64,000 nucleotides of DNA from Neoceratodus forsteri. Taxonomy: Eukaryota; Chordata; Ceratodontiformes; Ceratodontidae. Below the pieces are notes generated by a model that made no database searches, was not told where the DNA came from, and was given only the letters and a program-made list of their open reading frames with translations. Of this stretch, positions 1 through 10,530 are shown in pieces; within the stretch, counting starts at the first letter, position 1, and each line of letters begins with the position of its first letter. The stretch spans positions 586,031,001 through 586,095,000 of the forward strand of contig CM028132.1 of assembly GCA_016271365.2 (NCBI GenBank). The letters run 5' to 3'. A program made the position numbers and the translations under genes.

Positions 1-382
1 TAACATCCATAATGAGTTTTTCAGCTGCTTCCTTACCACTTTATCTGCATCTTCCCAATCCAGGTTAACACTGGCTAATGGTAATTTTTCTTTTCCCCTG
101 TGTAATCCCTCACAGAAACAAACTGATTTGGCAGTATTTGTTCAGCCCCCATCAAATTCCCTTTCACCAGGGTAAGAGATGCTCCTGTATCCCTCAGACC
201 CCTAGTTTGTACCCCATTCACCATGGCTGGGTGAATGTGCCTCCTCATATTGTCAGGGAGAGCCTCAGCTATACAGTGGGCTATTGTCTCTGATTGCACA
301 GGCCCTTTTACCTTCTGGGCTTTCTTAGGACACTGCCTAGACAGATGGCCTATCTGGTGACAATACCAGCATTCATCATGTT
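1..382 (-). pseudogene. Ty3/gypsy-type gag-protease fragment (zinc knuckle and aspartic protease)
   Basis: On the minus strand a CCHC zinc knuckle (CX2CX4HX4C, about 371 down to 330) is followed by a lysine-rich linker and an aspartic protease start with the active-site motif DTGAS at 191-177. This order is the gag nucleocapsid to protease transition of LTR retrotransposons. The zinc knuckle would bind RNA and the protease would cut the polyprotein. The reading continues past the left edge of the window, so reverse transcriptase, if present, lies outside. The capsid part lies at 1016-1640, separated by a LINE insertion at 383-1015. No LTR is visible. The family call as Ty3/gypsy rests on the SCAN-like capsid and is moderately sure. 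It is an old, broken copy. Confidence 0.75.
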
Positions 383-1015
383 TCTTTTATTTATTAATTT
401 TTTTATTTATTTATTTAGGGATTCGGATCATACCTTTGAGCTCAGAGCTCTTTTACAAAGGTTCCATGTCAAACAGTGACAATGACAGCAATAACAAACA
501 GTTTACGTACAATATTCGAATAGTAGGTAGGTAGTATACAGTAAGGATACAATGTCATTCATAGTACCAATAGTGATAGTACAGCTTCAAGAGCATTCAA
601 CTAGGGTAAAGGACAGTGTTTATATGTAGTGAAGGAGATAAACAGGTGTGACACCTAGTGTGAGAGTCCAAGGAAGAGTCAAGGTGAGGGGAGGGAGGCG
701 GGGGAGTGGGCAGCCAGAAGAAGTGGCTTTGTCTAGGAGGTTGGGAGGTAGTGGTAGTATGTTGGTTTTAAGAGTTGATCCAGTGGGAGAAAAGGCACAG
801 GGGGAGAGGAAGACAGAGGGATAGGGCAATAGGGAAGAGTGGGTGTAAAAGGAAGGGGAAGGAGAGTGTGGGTGAGTGGGCATTATGGGTGTTAGAATCC
901 TAGTGGCAGTCACAAACTGTCCTAGTAAGAAGGTGTTGCCTTAGGCCATTTTTGAATTGCGAGATGCATTGGGAGTTTAGAATGTGCACAGGGATTTCAT
1001 TGAGCCATTGTCCCC
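383..1015 (-). mobile_element. L2-like LINE fragment inserted in gypsy gag
   Basis: The left edge is an AT-rich tail (TTTATTTATTTATTT, complement of a TAAA-type 3' tail). It is followed by a stretch very similar to the 3' end of the L2 copy at 51457-52797 (shared wording such as CCTTTGAG and AAAGTTCCA/AAAGGTTCCATGTC). At the far end, the minus frame ending near 903 has the pattern LNxxxSQFKNGLRQHLL, typical of the C-terminus of L2/CR1 ORF2. The fragment is 5' truncated to the last few codons plus the 3' UTR. It interrupts the gag reading between the capsid part and the zinc knuckle, so it is younger than the gypsy copy. The 5' junction is placed to within about 15 bases. Confidence 0.7.
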
Positions 1016-1640
1016 AACCTCCCTTTTTGGCACCTGGGGAGTCCCTTCTTTTTGCAGGGGCCCTGTGGTTTTTGGTTGTCCAAAATGCCCACTTTTCCCT
1101 TTCATCCCTGAATTCCCCTTGGGAGCAGCCCTGCTTCGAGCATAGCAATCTGCCAGCTCTGCAGCCTCTTTGGCAGTCTTAGGATCTCTGTCCTCTAGCC
1201 AAAGCTTTAATTTAGGTGAGCAGATCCAATAAAACTGTTTAAACAATACCACCTCTTCAATAGATTCAATAGAATCTGCTTTCACCCTCTCCCACCGACG
1301 TTTTAAATATTGATGCTGTTTTGTGGCTACCTCCACAAAGCTCATTTCTGGCCCCTTTTGGAGTTTCCAGAAACTTGCTCTGTATGCATCAGGGTTCAGA
1401 TAATATTTTTTTTAATAAAGCAGTTTTTAACTTGTCAAAATCTTTACTTTCAACATTGTCCATCTGCCCAGTGCTTCCCTCCTCTTGCCAATAAATAGCG
1501 GAGACAGGTGAAAGCTCCAGGTCTCTTTGGACAGATTGACTTGGATATACACCTATTTAAATGAATTTAAAAACATGTCCATATCCTCCTCCTCTTTAAA
1601 CTCAGCAATTCATTTTGAATTTAGCTGTTAAAATGTTAAA
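1016..1640 (-). pseudogene. Ty3/gypsy gag capsid region, SCAN-like
   Basis: Read on the minus strand, this region gives an acidic FKEEED/FLNSF start, a W-FHLSPL-GK block, an NPDAYRASF block, and the tail LKLWLEDRDPKTAKEAAELADCYARSR in shorter overlapping pieces. That is the pattern of a SCAN domain, a family known to derive from the capsid of Gmr1-like Ty3/gypsy elements. It would assemble the retrotransposon particle. At least one frameshift and an in-frame stop break it near 1430. The basic glycine/lysine linker toward the zinc knuckle is cut by the LINE at 383-1015. A host SCAN zinc-finger gene is the alternative, but the following CCHC knuckle and protease argue for the retroelement. Confidence 0.7.
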
Positions 1641-1860
1641 TCACACAACCAGACACCAGGCAGAGTTGATAAGAAAATCATAAAAGTTTACATAAAATAA
1701 AAACAATACAGAAAATTCTACAGTTTAGAAGAACTTTGAAATTCAGACAATATCAAAAGTAAAACTGGATGGTTTACAAAAAAAAACTCTAGATATTGTT
1801 ATTCTAAGCTATACCTTGTTTTGATGTTAGAATCCAGACATGATTTTAAATGTTCTTGTG
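1641..1860. other. No gene seen; AT-rich stretch between gypsy gag and CR1
   Basis: This stretch lies just upstream of the gypsy gag on the minus strand and could be its leader. It contains CAACCAGACACCAGG, which might be a primer-binding region, but I cannot match it to a tRNA and see no LTR boundary. Confidence 0.3.
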
Positions 1861-1941
1861 GACATACGAACATCCGAAATTTGCCAGGAGATAAAGGCCT
1901 AGAGGTCTATCAAGTCTGCTCGAATGTGCAGCTAGCACCCC

Positions 1942-3527
1942 TTATTCTGCAGCTGCCCCTCCCTTCCACCCTTCCCCTTCATTAACGCTCCCCCTTGTCC
2001 TGTCCCATCCTCGTTTGAAGCAGTCCACTGTTCTACTGCATACCACTTCAGCAGGTAACGCATTCCACCCAGCCATCACCCTCTCTGTAAAAAAGTGTCT
2101 CCTCATCTCCCTCCTGAACCTTCCTTGCTCCAGTTTTATATCATGGCCCCTGGTGGCCCTCCCCTGCCTTACTTTGAACAGCCCCTCTGTACCCATCTTG
2201 TTTATTTCTTTCATGTATTTAAAGGTTTCAATCATGTCACCCCTGTCTCTCCTCTCCTTCAGTGAGTACATGTTCAACTCCTTCAACCTCCTCTCGTATG
2301 ATAAGTACCCCAGCCCCTTGATCATCTTTGTCGCTCTGCGGTGCACCCCCTCCAGTAACTTAATGTCCCTCTTCAGATACAGATGCCAGTACTTCACGCA
2401 GTACTCCAGGTGTGGTCTAACTAATGACCTATACAGTGGCAGAATCACCTCCTCCCTCCTCGAGGATATACCCCTTGCAATACAACCCAGTATTTTGTTG
2501 GCCTTTGCAGCTGCCTTCCTACATTGTGCCGAGTTGTTCATTGACCCTGTAATGAGCACACCCAGATCCTTCTCCTCCTCTGTCTGGGCTAGCTGCACTC
2601 CCCTAGCTGGTAACTCCTCCTTGGGTTCTTCATCCCAAAATGCAGCACCTTGCACTTTTTGGCATTAAAGCCCAGTTTCCAGGTGTCTGACCAGGTTTCA
2701 AGCTTTGCCAGATCATCCTGCAACCCCTGCCATCCCCCTAGGTCATCCACCACCGTGCCTACCTTGGTATCATCAGCAAACAGACTGATCTTGCTCTTGA
2801 TGTCCCACGATATGTCTGCAATGAATATCCCAAACAACACTGGTCCCAACACTGAGCCCTGTGGAACACTGCTCATCACTGCCCTTGGGTGTGAGAGCGC
2901 CCAACCCACCACCACCCTCTGTTGCCTTCCCTGCAGCCAGTTTCCTACCCATCTCACCAGCTTTGCACCTGCCCCTGTGCCTACTAACTTCCTTCCTAGC
3001 CTTCCATGTGGCACTGAGTCGAATGCCTTACTGAAGTCCAGATACAGGACATCCACTGCATGGCCCCTGTCCAGTTGCCTAGTTACCCAGTCATAGAACT
3101 CAACCAGGTTGGTTTGGCAGGATCTGCCATGTATGAAGCCATACTGTCTGCTGTCCTGTAGTCCTTTGGCCTCTAGGAGGGCTACCAGCCTCTCCTTCAG
3201 GATAGTCTCCATTAGCTTACCCACAATGGATATGAGGCTCACTGGTCTGTAGTTTCGATTCATCCTTGGGGCCACTCTCGTGGAGGTGCCAATGGAGCCA
3301 TCCGGTCCTGGGGTACACCCCAGATGTGGTGAGGCATTAAATAGGTCTGCCAAAGGTCCTGCAAGGACTCTGCCAGCTCCTTCAGTACCCTGGGGTGGAT
3401 GCCATCTGGGCCTGGTGCCTTGTCCACCCTCAGTGCCTTCAAACCCTCTCGAACTCTGCTCTCCATGATTTCCCCATCTGTCACCACCCCCCCCTGCTTC
3501 TGCCATTTCTCCCATCTTGGGTGTCAC
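1942..3527 (-). pseudogene. CR1 ORF2, reverse transcriptase and C-terminal part
   Basis: This is the target-primed reverse transcriptase of the element. In order on the minus strand it shows NYRPVSLISIVGKLME (palm entry), VDVLYLDFSKAFDSVPH (first catalytic aspartate region), SSVPQGSVLGPVLF, and the active-site FADDTK at 2780-2763. Then come FNAKKCKVLHFG and the CR1 C-terminal series HLEYC, RRATKMIKGL, LKELNMYSLKERRDRGDMIETFKY and FFTERV-WNALP. The open reading runs 312 codons before a frame change near 2600, so both catalytic aspartates are kept. One frameshift separates RT from the C-terminal block. The protein N-terminal to it lies at 3600-4897. Confidence 0.9.
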
Positions 3528-3599
3528 CCCTCTCTTCTCTTTAGTAAATACTGAGCAGGCGTACTCATTTAGTGCTTCTGCCTTGCCATATCCTGCTTC

Positions 3600-4897
3600 C
3601 CCAACCCCCTTCCTTCCTAATCCTTACTATGTGGTCCTTACAGCTCATTTCTCCCTGATGTACTTAAAGCTCCTTCTCCCCTTCTTAATGCCTTGTGCCA
3701 GCTTGAGTTCCGTAGATGCTTTGGCTCCCCTTACTGCCCTTGTCACCTCCTTCGATTCTGCCAAGTACTCCTCCCTGTCCTCCCCCCTCCCTGTTTTCTT
3801 GTACTTCCTAAAAGCAGCTCTTTTCCTCCTTACCTTTTCCATGACCTCCTTGCTCAACCAGATCGATTTCTTAGCCCTAGCCTTCTTGCTTTGGGCTTTG
3901 CAGCAGGTTTTGGTTGCCTCCACTATCCCCAGCTTTATGAGTTCCCACCTCTGGTTAGTGTCCATACTAGATTGAATTCTGGCCAGGTACCCTTTTACAG
4001 CTTCCCCATCCTCCCAAAGTCGGCCCTCCTGAAGTCCAGCACTGTTGTGCAGATTCCACTCCTTCCTTGCCCATATCAATGTGAGCCATACTGGTGCGGT
4101 GGTCACTCCTGACAGTGGTTCCTCCACTGTAAGTTCTCTCTACAAGTCCCCATTTGCCAGCACAAGGTCAAGGGTGTTTCCTAACCTGGTTGGTTCACTG
4201 ACCATTTGCAGCAGGAAGCTGTCCTGGAAGGCATCCAGCAGTACCTGCTCCCTTCTGTTCCTGGTTGTTGGGGTGCTCCAGTCCACTCCTGGCATGTTGA
4301 AGTCCCCCACAATCACCATACTACCCTTCTCACAGGTCCTCCTGATCTGTCCCGCTAGTTCCCTGTCTAACTCCTCCATCTGAGATGGTGGCCTGTACAC
4401 CACTCCCATTCTAAGAATCCTATTCTTGGAATCCTGGATTTGCATCCAAAGTGACTCCAGTACTACCCTCCTCCCTTCCTCCCTTACACACTTCAGTCCT
4501 TCCTTCACATAGTGCCACCCCCTCCTTTCCCAATCACCCTGTCCCTCAGAAATAATCTGTGCCCTGGTACAGACAGGTCCCAGTCATTGTATTGGGTGGC
4601 CCATGTTTCCTGATGACTGCAATGTCCACCTCTCCCTCTGCCATGAGAACCTGTAACTCTGCAGTTTTCCTCCCAAGGCTCCTAGCATTAAGGGTAACCA
4701 CCTTCCACCCTTTCCCCCCCCTCCCATCCTGCCCTCCTTTCCTAGCATCACCAACAGTACTTGCCATTTGTCCTTTGTCAGTGTTATGGGGGGTAAGTTC
4801 ATATGGTTTCCCAACCTGTGGTCTCTGCATATCTCTTCCCCAACTGCCACCCACCACTCCTAGTTTAAATTCCCAAATTCCTCTATGTACTCCTAAC
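3600..4897 (-). pseudogene. CR1 ORF2, endonuclease part
   Basis: The apurinic/apyrimidinic-type endonuclease nicks target DNA to prime reverse transcription. Minus-strand segments 4899-4546 and 4508-4140 carry TLNARSLGRK near the N-terminus, then YRPPSQ and the catalytic-type block IVGDFNMPGVDW, then the DLVLANGDL block. The next segment, 4127-3645, is the basic linker (KEVMEKVRRKRAAFRKYKK) between endonuclease and RT. The N-terminal ETW block is degraded where other copies have it. A frame break occurs between 4546 and 4508, another near 4130, so the product is not expressed as one chain. Confidence 0.85.
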
Positions 4898-4929
4898 ATA
4901 CTAACATACTAACATACTAAAATGCCAGC

Positions 4930-7900
4930 AGAATAGGCCTAATGGTCTTTCGTGTCTGCTCGTTTGGTCAGCCCCCACCCTGGGTGCTGACCTTGCTGTC
5001 CCCCACGCCTTCTCTGGCTTCTCCCTTCCCAGTTCCGGATATTCTTGCTGCATTGGATTTTGCTTCCTGAACCTTCCCTGTACCTGTCCCACCCCTCTTG
5101 AACCCCTCCACTGTCTCTGCCTCCACCAGCCCCCTGGTAGTGCATTCCATGGCTCTACCACCCTGTCAGTAAGTGCACCTCCTCCTTTCTCCCTGGAATC
5201 TTCCCCCTCCAGCTTCCACCCATGCCCTCTAGTGGCCCCTTCCTCCTTCCTTCGAAGCACCCTCACTGTTCCTCCCTATTTACCCTCTTCATGTACCTGA
5301 GAGCCTCTATCCATGTCCCCCGGTCCCTTCTCTCTTCCAAGTGTACATATTTAGCTCTTGAGCCTCTCACTCAAGGTCCTGTCCCCCAAACCCCAAATCA
5401 TTTTGGTTGCCCTCCTCTGGACCCTCTCCAGGAGGTTAATGTCCCTCTTTAAGTGTGGCCTCCAGGCTACACGTAGTACTCCAGTGCGGCCTCACAAGCA
5501 GTTATACAGGAGTATCACTTCCTCCTTCTGAAGTGATCCCCTAGCGATGCATCCCAGCATCCTGTTGGCCTTGGCTGCTGCCCTCCTACAAGTCTCGGAG
5601 TTGTTCATCTTGACATCCACCACCACCCCCAGGTCCCTCTCAGCCATTGAGACTTGTAGTATTTCCCCTCCAGAGTTGTACACTTGGCCTGGTTTCCCAG
5701 CTCCCAGATGGAGTACCTTTTCTCTGCATTAAACCTCAGCTTCAACTTTCAGACCATCTTTCCAGAGCCTCAGGTCCCCTGCAGGGCCACCCTCCCCTCC
5801 TCCCCATCCACCACTGCCCCCAGTTTGAGTCATCTGCAAGAGAGACTCTCACTCCCCTGATTCCTGTCACTTATGTGTGAGTCGTGGCGTTGAACAGAAG
5901 GGCCCAGACTGATCCTGTGGGACCCACTAATGACCCTCCTTGGGAAGAGATTATCCCACCAACTCGACCCTCTGGGTCCGGTCCTGGAGCCAATTGCCTA
6001 TCCATCGGATCATCTGGTTTCCACCCCATTTCTCTAGTTTATCCAACAGGCCCCGTGGGAACAGAGTCAAATGCCTTGCTGAAGTCCAGAAAGAGGACAT
6101 CCACTGGTCTACCCAGGTCCAAGGCACTTGTCACCCAGTCATAGAACTCCACCCAGGTTTGTCTGACATGATTTCCCAGGATGAATCCATGCTGTCTATC
6201 GTCCAGGCACCCTGACTTATCAGGGCCCCAGCCACTCCTTGACAATGCCCTCCATCACCTTGCCCACCACTGATGTCAGGCTGACAGGCCTGTAGTTCCC
6301 TCCACCTCCCTAGATCCCCCTTGTGGATAGGCACTACATGCGCCACCTTCCAGTCTTGGGGCACCCACCTGTCCTCAGAGAGGTGGTGAAAAGCTCTGCC
6401 AGGGTTTCGCCAGGACATCTGCAGTTCCTTCAGCACTCTAGGATGTAATTTATCCATTCGATGCTTTCTCCGTCTTAAGGGCTGAGAGCTTCCCTCACTC
6501 TCTCTGCTGTGATTTCCACTTCAGGCCTCTTCTCCTGCTTGGCCCCCCCCACCTGCCAGTGATGCCCCCTCTCCCCAGACCTGCCGATTGGTAGGGTCCC
6601 CCTCCTCCATTATCTCTGTCTCCTCCATGTATGATGCACAGCATCCCCATTTCCCTGGTGAAAACTGGGGTGAAGTGCTCATTTGAGTGCCTCAGCCTGC
6701 TCCTCTGGGTCTTGGCCCATCTCTCCCTGATTTAATCCTGCTAATCTGCCCTTCACCTTCGTCTTCCCAATGTATCTAAAGAACCCTTTTTCCCTCTCCT
6801 AATTTCCTGGCCAGGTTCTGCTCCTTCCTTGCCTTAGCCGCCCTCACCACTCTGAGTGGCCCTTCTAGCCAACAGCTCATACTCCCTCGATCCCTTTCAC
6901 TCCTTGAGCACTTGAATTTCTTGTAGGCTGCTTTCTTTCCCACCACCTCCTGGACCTCCTGGTCCACCAACAGATTTTTGGGCCCTACCGCATTTTTTGT
7001 CTTCTCTTGCACAGGTGCTGGTAGCATCCTGCACCCTCTCCTGATGATTTCCCACCTACTATCAGCGTCCATGTCTGACCCAATCCCATCCAAATGCTCC
7101 TTAAGGATCCTTCCCATTTCCTTAAATCCACCCCTGAAGTCGGTTACTTCCTTCTTTGTGCAGCCTTCACCCCTCCTAGGTCCAGGCAGAACCAGACAGT
7201 GGCATGGTCACTCCCGCCAATGGGTCCCTTACCTCCCAGGCCCCCAATCTGGTCACTGTCTGCCAGGACCACATCCAGTACCCGTGCCTCCTGGTTGGTT
7301 CCCCACCTGCTGAGTTAGGAGCAGCGTCTTGAAAGACATCCAACAACCTCTGTTCCCTGGTCACAGAGGATGTCATAGTCTCCCAGTCTGTTCCTGGCAT
7401 GTTTAGGTCCCTAACACCACCACCTTTCCTCTGCCCAGTCTGCAGTGTCTCCTAACATCTGCCACCAGACTGTCCTCCAGCTCCTCCACCAGGGCAGGGT
7501 CTATACACATCCTATTTTTACTCTCTTGCCCCCTTGGTTATCAAGGTGACCCAAATCGCTACGGTTCCTCCACCTCCTCAACTCCCCTATGCCAATGCAG
7601 TTTTTCTATCATTGCCCCCCTCCCTTCCCTCCCCTGTCCTTCCTGAACATAGTGTAACCCTCCAGGTTCAGGTCCCAGTCATGTCTTGCAGTGGCCCAAG
7701 TCTCAGTGACCGCTGCCACATCCACTGCTCCTCAGTTAATATCACCTGGAGCTCAGGCATTTATTGCCCAAGCTCCTGGCATTTAACAGGACTACCTTCA
7801 CCTTTCCCTTTGGTTTCATTTCCCTGCTCGTGTTCCTTGAGGGATTCTGTTTCTCCTGGTCTGCACTTTGCCAGTTGGTCTTTCCTGCAATCCTCCTGGT

Positions 7901-7990
7901 CCCAGGGGTGGAGACAAGTCCCTCCCTATCGGCATCCCCTTGATTGCCTTTCTCCCCCATCCACCCCTTCACAAGTTTAAACCCCACTTT
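4930..7990 (-). pseudogene. CR1 ORF2 (endonuclease-reverse transcriptase), decayed
   Basis: Minus-strand pieces give the endonuclease start VVLLNARSLGNK near 7770 and a degenerate DFN-type region with LLDVFQDA near 7350. They also give the linker block near 6900, RT palm entry LHPRVLKELQ near 6440, VDVLFLDFSKAFDSVP near 6090, a changed active site LADDSN (for FADDTK) near 5840, and the CR1 C-terminal YNxLV, RRKEEGATRGH and VVEPWNALPGG near 5150. At least six frame breaks split it. The Phe-to-Leu change in the active-site box and the many indels mean it is inactive. The start is placed at the Met at 7987, close behind the end of the ORF1 region near 8030. Confidence 0.8.
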
Positions 7991-8029
7991 TCACCAATGA
8001 ACTCCTCCATTTTCAACTAAGGATTCCCT

Positions 8030-9456
8030 CCTCCAAATTGAGATGTAGTCTATCTCTAGCATACAGCTCCTTATCCTCCCAGGTCTCCCCCAATCCCCAT
8101 CAACCCATACCCTCTGGCCTCACATCACTCCCTGAGCCACTGGTTTATCTCCTAATTTTTCTTTTGTGTTCCCCACTAGCCCTTGGCATGGCAGGATTTC
8201 TGAGAAGGAAACTGTGCATCCTATGTCATGACAGACCTGGCCAGCCCCTGAATCTTGCCTGTATCTCTAGCTCGCTATTTCCCTCAATGTCATTTGTGCC
8301 CAGGTGGACCAGTATGTCTGGGGAACCCCCACAGTCCTTTGCCAGCTGATATACCTCATGCTTAGCCCTGTGCACCGTTAGTCCAGGGAAGCATCTTGTT
8401 CTAACTGGCCAGGCTTCTCCCTCCCTATCCCATTTGATACCCCTGATCATAGAATCCCCCAGCAGGAGCACTCTGACCACTCCTTTTCCTCCATTTCCCC
8501 CCTTCCATGTCCCTCATCCTTTCTACCGGCCCCCCCACCCAGCTGGCTCCTTGTTCCTCCCCTATCAGGGTGCCACATGCCACCCGTTCCTTATTACCAT
8601 AGCCCTCCTCCCTCCAATCCTATGCCTCTCCTCCTCCTGAGTATCTTTCTGTACCTTGTTAATTCCCCCTCACTGCTGTAACTGGTCCTTCTCCCCATCT
8701 GCTAAACTAGCCTGGCTCATCCTCCCTTCCTTCCTGTCTCCATTTAGTTCCTCCTTGCTCATTGTGCTCCCTGGCTAACCCCTCAGCTCTCTTTACTGAA
8801 TCATCCTTGTACTTCTGGTCCTTCTTTACCTTTCCTCCCAACTGGTCCTTCTCCTTGTGCTTTCCTCTCTTCCCCTGCTCGATCTACTACTCCCCATTCT
8901 CCTGCATTCCAGGTCCCCCTGTTCTTCCTGCTATCTGGCCCCTGCCTCCTGCCCCACTCCCCACACCTTTCCGTCTCTAACCACCTCTGTAGTGGCTACA
9001 TCCCCCCCCATCCTTGAGCAGAAGAAGAGAATTGAAGCAGTTACTAAGTATAAGGTCTGATCCACCTCCCTGCCTTGCTTCCTTCTGTCCAGCACTGGCT
9101 ATCAGCCTACTTCCCTGAGAATGTTGTCCCTCCGTCCCCCCTTTGTGAGGGTCCCCAGTTACCTGCCTGCATCCTTGGTAGTGTCCTTTTGGGCCCCCTC
9201 TGCCAGGGTCCCTATGTGACCCCTGAGTATTCTCCTGCACTCCTTTCCCTATACCCCCGCCCCCAGTGCTTGGTGCAACCCTGTGGGAGATTTCCAGCCC
9301 CCTTCCCCAACCATACCAACGCCCTTCCCCCAGCTTTCTCCTCATCCCTGCAACCTCCTCCCTAAGCTGTGCCAGCTGGTAGCACACTGGGCAACCACCA
9401 AACTTCCAAGCCCAGTCCAGTATCATGGCTGCTCCACACCCTGTGCACCCCACCAC
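8030..9456 (-). pseudogene. CR1 ORF1, copy 2 (cysteine motif, coiled coil, SGNH esterase)
   Basis: ORF1 of CR1 encodes a nucleic-acid-binding protein whose C-terminal half, in many vertebrate copies, is an SGNH/GDSL-type esterase. Here the start at 9456 leads into a cysteine-rich head (CTGCGAA then CPVCYQLAQLREEVAGMRRKL, two CxxC pairs leading into a short coiled coil) and a glycine-rich stretch. After frame breaks comes the esterase block I LLLGDSMIRG (GDS at 8459-8451) and block III VHLGTNDIE (GTND at 8300-8289). The end wording LYARDRLHLN near 8060 is the usual ORF1 terminus. Frameshifts near 8970 and 8230 break it. Confidence 0.75.
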
Positions 9457-9464
9457 CCTCCCAA

Positions 9465-10530
9465 ACTCTGTTTCAACACTTTCTTTCCCTCCTCACTCAA
9501 GTGTAGTCTGTCCTTGGCATAGAGACTACTGTCCTCCTGGTCCTCCCACCCCCAACAGCCCATACCTTTTAGCACAACACCAGGTTCTTAGCCATCTGTT
9601 AAATTCCTCTATTCTCAGCTTTCTTGTTGGCTTGCCTTTGGCACGGGAAGTATCTCTGAAAAAGTTACTGATCTTCCTGCCCCTCACATAATTGTGCTAG
9701 TTCCTCAAACCTCCTCTGGACTGTATCTACTGTCTTGTCCAGCCAGGTCATTTGTCCCAAGATGTATAATTAAATGAGGCTTGTCCCTACCCTTCTAGCA
9801 TATTTCAGAACAGACTGTCCCACCCTTTCTGCTGTCATTCTGGCATGGCCTCCACCCAAATGCGACTATGCCTCTCCCCTTGCTACCCACCTAACTCCTC
9901 TTAGTATTGAGTCCCCAGCACTAAGATTCCACCCTCTTACTCCTGCTTCCATTCATCTCCCTCTCATTTCAGCTCCTCTTCTTCCTCCTGCACATTATTC
10001 CCCCTTTTACCCTTGTTGCAATTCTCCCAGCAGAACTTACCCCGCTCCAGTTTGGTCCAGGCATTTATCAATTACTCCTCTAATTTCATCATTTCCCTCC
10101 TCCACCTTCTTCCCCTCTAGCAGTGCACAACTATTTTCTGAAAGCCCTTCACAAATGCCCGCTCCCTCTCTCTTCATAGTAACCTGTTCTCTCCTTCCAC
10201 TGCATGACTTTTGCCACTTCTTCGCCTCCCCTCACAAGTCCCTATCTCCTCCTTCCATTTGTCTTTTGTCTCCTGACCTGGTTTCCCCAGCAATTGTTCT
10301 TCCTGGCCTGGGCCCCTTTGTCTCTGCTTCCCTTCTTCTGACCCTCTCCTCACCACTGTTGGCTTAGATCGCCCTCCCTCATCTCCCCTTCTTCCTCCCT
10401 CCAGTACTGGGCTAAACCCACCCCCAATCTGCCTTGCCTGTCTTAGTTCTTCCTGCAGACCCTCAATCTCCTTTCTAAGTTTTTCTATGTGGTTGCACAG
10501 AAACATCCTCCACACTCCAGGCAATTTTTA
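9465..10530 (-). pseudogene. CR1 ORF1-like unit, copy 1 (coiled coil, SGNH esterase)
   Basis: A second ORF1-like unit lies directly upstream of the first in the same orientation. The open part 10524-10174 begins with a cysteine-containing head and the coiled coil IEKLRKEIEGLQEELRQARQ, then a low-complexity basic/acidic stretch. Esterase block I is present with GDS at 9917-9909, and block III with GTND at 9758-9747. Their spacing (about 160 bases) equals that of the second unit (8459 and 8300). The terminal wording RTDYT-VRREG near 9500 corresponds to the ORF1 end. Stops and frameshifts are present. It could be an internal duplication or a second element that lost its ORF2 and 3' end. Confidence 0.65.

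Larger units (their letters stand above)
1861..4897 (-). mobile_element. CR1 non-LTR retrotransposon, 5' truncated, ORF2 nearly complete
   Basis: A minus-strand CR1 copy covers ORF2 from its start to the 3' end. The 3' end, near 1861, has the usual CR1 wording with GATGTTCG-type short tail. The 5' edge at about 4897 abuts the 3' tail of the next CR1. Endonuclease, linker, reverse transcriptase and C-terminal regions are all in order on one strand, with only a few frame changes, so this is one of the younger copies in the window. No target-site duplication is visible, as is usual for CR1. Confidence 0.9.
4897..10530 (-). mobile_element. CR1 non-LTR retrotransposon, long copy with two ORF1-like units
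   Basis: The 3' end is marked by a short tandem tail (ACATACTA repeats) at about 4893-4920. Reading leftward from high coordinates, the element holds two ORF1-like units (10530-9465 and 9456-8030), then ORF2 (7990-4930). All are in the same orientation with little spacer. ORF2 is more decayed than in the neighbouring CR1 at 1861-4897. The 3' wording (GCAGAATAGGCCTAATGG) matches the CR1 copy at 28935-29766, so these two belong to one subfamily. Whether the upstream ORF1 unit belongs to this copy or is a separate fragment is not settled. Confidence 0.8.

Noticed and set aside
2015..3096. Long plus-strand open frames opposite the CR1 reverse transcriptase
   Set aside because: They are antisense shadows of the minus-strand CR1 ORF2 and have no motifs of their own.
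9774..10367. A 197-codon plus-strand frame, serine/proline/leucine rich
   Set aside because: It is opposite the CR1 ORF1-like unit with GDS and GTND boxes on the minus strand. Its composition comes from pyrimidine-rich antisense sequence.
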